Source of the DNA: Margaritifera margaritifera
Lineage: Eukaryota > Mollusca > Bivalvia > Unionida > Margaritiferidae
NCBI GenBank assembly: GCA_029931535.1
Contig: JAQPZY010001558.1
Coordinates: forward strand, 186,001 to 250,000
DNA: 64,000 bases
Direction of reading: 5' to 3'
Translations under genes and position numbers: made by a program
Shown: piece by piece, positions 62,029 to 64,000 of the stretch
How the letters are laid out: every line of letters begins with the position of its first letter
Numbering within the stretch: the stretch's first letter is position 1
The notes under the pieces: generated by a model
Seen by the model: the letters and a program-made list of their open reading frames with translations, nothing else
Databases searched by the model: none
Told to the model about the DNA's origin: nothing

Positions 62029-62142
62029 CTTCATACCCAGATGGGCAATCACATTGGTAGTCATCCAATAGGTCCCTGCATGTACCCCCATTTAGGCAAG
62101 GGTTCCCCTCACAGTTGTCAATATCCACCTCACAATAAACAC
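62029..62142 (-). CDS. SVEP1-like: SVEP1-like exon: one calcium-binding-type EGF module
   Basis: This 114-bp phase 1/1 exon encodes a single EGF module. The calcium-binding start VDIDNC is followed by NPCLNGGTC, the YQCDC pair and SGYEG. The acceptor is CTTACCTTAG, the donor GTATGC. The first split codon (G + GG) joins it to the exon at 57809, giving [13 protein letters not shown]. It is the most 5' exon found here; more EGF exons probably lie beyond 64000. Its 3' splice site is the last copy of a 41-bp tandem array (62131-62385), so the acceptor is present in multiple copies. Confidence 0.85.
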
Positions 62143-62385
62143 CTAAGGTAAGTAGAGAAGGGATAAAAATACACAATAAACACCTAAGGTAAGTAGAGAA
62201 GGGATAAAAATACACAATAAACACCTAAAGTAAGTAGAGAAGGGATAAAAATACACAATAAACACCTAAGGAAAGAAGAGAAGGGATAAAAATACACAAT
62301 AAACACCTAAGGTAAGTAGAGAAGGGATTCAAATACACAATAAACACCTAAGGTAAGTAGAGAAGGGATCAAAATACACAATAAA
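62131..62385 (-). repeat. 41-bp tandem array duplicating a 3' splice site, about six copies
   Basis: On the transcribed strand each unit holds TTTATCCCTTCTCTACTTAC, CTTAG and the first exon bases GTGTTTATTGTG. Copies start at 62140, 62181, 62222, 62263, 62304 and 62345 (41 bp each). The copy nearest the exon is the functional acceptor of the EGF exon 62029-62142. The unit at 62222 has CTTTAG and that at 62263 has TTTCCTTAG. 41 bp is not a multiple of three. Confidence 0.9.
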
Positions 62386-62391
62386 CTGTTA

Positions 62392-62602
62392 TTACCATAT
62401 ATACTCAATTATAAATCAAGTCCCACTGCAAAGACCCATGCCACATAATGCATCAGCAAATCTGGGTCTGTGCAGTTTGTTAGTAGTAATCAGTAGAACT
62501 AACAACACAGACCCTGATCTGCTGGCACAGTATGCGATGGCAAATCAGGGTCTATATTGTTTGCAGTTGGACTCAACTTAAAAGCGAGTATATATATAGT
62601 AA
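62392..62602 (+). mobile_element. Double-hairpin MITE, copy 6
   Basis: It starts TTACCATATATACTC. The first hairpin is shortened (AAGACC...TCTGGGTCTGTGCAG); the second (AACACAGACCCTGATCTGC with complement) is intact. It ends GCGAGTATATATATAG. A decayed copy in the same order as copy 1. Confidence 0.72.
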
Positions 62603-62649
62603 TCATCATAATAGATTGCACTATGGAATTTACATTACTAATTGCAAGT

Positions 62650-64000
62650 TGTATGGCTCATGGACAAAAACATGAACACTGCTATGACTACAGCATAAAG
62701 AGTACAGTATACACATTGGAAGGACATTTTGAACATTGCTATGACTACAGTATAAAGAGTAGAGTATACACAATGGAAGGACATTTTGAACACTGCTATG
62801 ACTACAGCATGAAGAATACAGTGTACACAATGGAAGGACTTTTTGAACACTGCTATGACTACAGCATAAAGAGTACAGTATACACAATAGAAGGACATTT
62901 TGAACACTGATATGAATACATCATAATGAGTACAGTATACACATTGGAAGGACCTTTTGAACATTGCTATGACTACAGCATGAAGAATACAGTGTACACA
63001 ATGGAAGGACCTTTTGAACATTGCTATGACTACAGCATAAAGAGTACAGTATACACAATGGAAGGACATTTTGAACATTGCTATGACTACAACATAAAGA
63101 GTACAGCATACACAATGGAAGGACATTTTGAACACTGCTATGACTACAGCATGAAGAATACAGTGTACACAATGGAAGGACCTTTTGAACATTGCTATGA
63201 CTACTGCATAAAGAGTACAGTATACACAATGGAAGGACATTTTGAACACTGCTATGACTACATCATAATGAGTACAGTATACACATTGGAAGGACCTTTT
63301 GAACATTGCTATGACTACAGCATGAAGAATACAGTGTACACAATGGAAGGACCTTTTGAACATTGCTATGACTACAGCATAAAGAGTACAGTATACACAA
63401 TGGAAGGACATTTTGAACATTGCTATGACTACAACATAAAGAGTACAGCATACACAATGGAAGGACATTTTGAACACTGCTATGACTACAGCATGAAGAA
63501 TACAGTGTACACAATGGAAGGACCTTTTGAACATTGCTATGACTACAGCATAAAGAGTACAGTATACACAATGGAAGGACATTTTGAACATTGCTATGAC
63601 TACAACATAAAGAGTACAGTATACACATTGGAAGGACCTTTTGAACACTGCTATGACTACTGCATGAAGAATACAGTATACACAATGGAAGGACATTTTG
63701 AACACTGCTATGACTACAGCATGAATAATACAGTATACACAATGCAAGGACCTTTTAAACATTGCTATGACTACAGCATGAAGAATACAGTATACAGAAT
63801 GCAAGGACCTTTTGAACATTGCAATGACTACAGCATAAAGAGTACAGTATACACAATGGAAGGACATTTTGAACACTGTTATGACTACAGCATAAAGAGT
63901 ACAGTATACACATTGGAAGGACATTTTGAACACTGCTATGACTACAGCATAAAGAGTACAGTATACACATTGGAAGGACATTTTGAACACTGCAATGACT
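62650..64000 (+). repeat. 57-bp minisatellite, about 23 copies, continuing beyond the window
   Basis: The unit contains TATGACTACAGCATAAAGAG, TACAGTATACACAATGGAAGG and ACATTTTGAACACTGC. Rare variants (TCATAATGAG at 62921 and 63263) recur 342 bp apart, six units, showing a higher-order period. 57 bp is 19 codons, so the minus strand stays open for 450 codons and several other frames also stay open. The protein frame is repetitive (FKMSFHCVYCTLYAVVIA-like) and lacks any start or splice context, so it is not called a gene. Confidence 0.95.

Larger units (their letters stand above)
62143..64000 (-). other. Intron upstream of the first EGF exon found (partial)
   Basis: It is occupied by the 41-bp splice-site array, MITE copy 6 and the 57-bp minisatellite that runs off the window edge. 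Nothing else is seen. Confidence 0.8.

Noticed and set aside
62638..63990. 450-codon minus-strand open frame
   Set aside because: It is the translation of a 57-bp tandem repeat (19 codons per unit), and other frames are open for the same reason. No splice sites, start context or domain.

Overview
The window is animal nuclear DNA, most likely from a bivalve mollusc. It is AT-rich, its exons are short and separated by long introns with canonical GT-AG sites, and its repeats (palindromic MITEs, tRNA-derived SINEs, many minisatellites, dispersed motifs of the TGACCTTTGACC kind) are typical of bivalves. The species cannot be read from the sequence.

One host gene crosses the window on the minus strand. 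I could chain 12 exons, from 62142 down to 850, with consistent reading phases. In transcription order they encode EGF-like modules (62.1, 57.7, 55.4 and 43.7 kb), a pentraxin/LamG-like domain split over three exons (42.9, 42.2 and 35.7 kb), and then about 32 complement control protein (CCP/sushi) modules (10.4, 9.1, 7.05-2.13, 1.5 and 0.9 kb). The order EGF, pentraxin, long CCP array is that of SVEP1 (polydom), a large secreted extracellular-matrix adhesion protein. Both ends of the gene lie outside the window. Its most unusual part is a single 4920-bp exon carrying 28 CCP modules.

The introns hold everything else. The 25-kb intron between the pentraxin and the first CCP exon is a graveyard of mobile elements. 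It holds a solo LTR (11.0-11.7 kb), a shattered Polinton/Maverick-like element (about 12.1-22.3 kb: integrase, probable DNA polymerase B, probable major capsid protein, small membrane protein and unassigned fragments), a SINE, a MITE, a LINE reverse-transcriptase fragment (26 kb), and a 5'-truncated Ty3/gypsy element whose integrase lies upstream of reverse transcriptase (31.5-34.7 kb, Gmr1-like order). The left edge of the window carries a decayed GIY-YIG endonuclease of a Penelope-like element. Fragments of hAT-like transposases lie at 41.0-41.5 and 44.7-45.1 kb.

The introns between the EGF exons are instead dominated by tandem repeats. These include a 3.1-kb array of a 38-bp unit with a 28-unit higher-order period, a second 38-bp array of different sequence, 33-, 29- and 57-bp arrays, and a diverged 145-bp satellite. 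A 41-bp array repeats the 3' splice site of an EGF exon about six times. Six copies of a roughly 220-bp MITE made of two tandem hairpins are scattered through the introns.

I see no second intact host gene. No RNA polymerase III gene other than SINEs, no CRISPR array and no promoter could be supported. Most long open frames outside the exons are by-products of tandem repeats whose unit length is a multiple of three.
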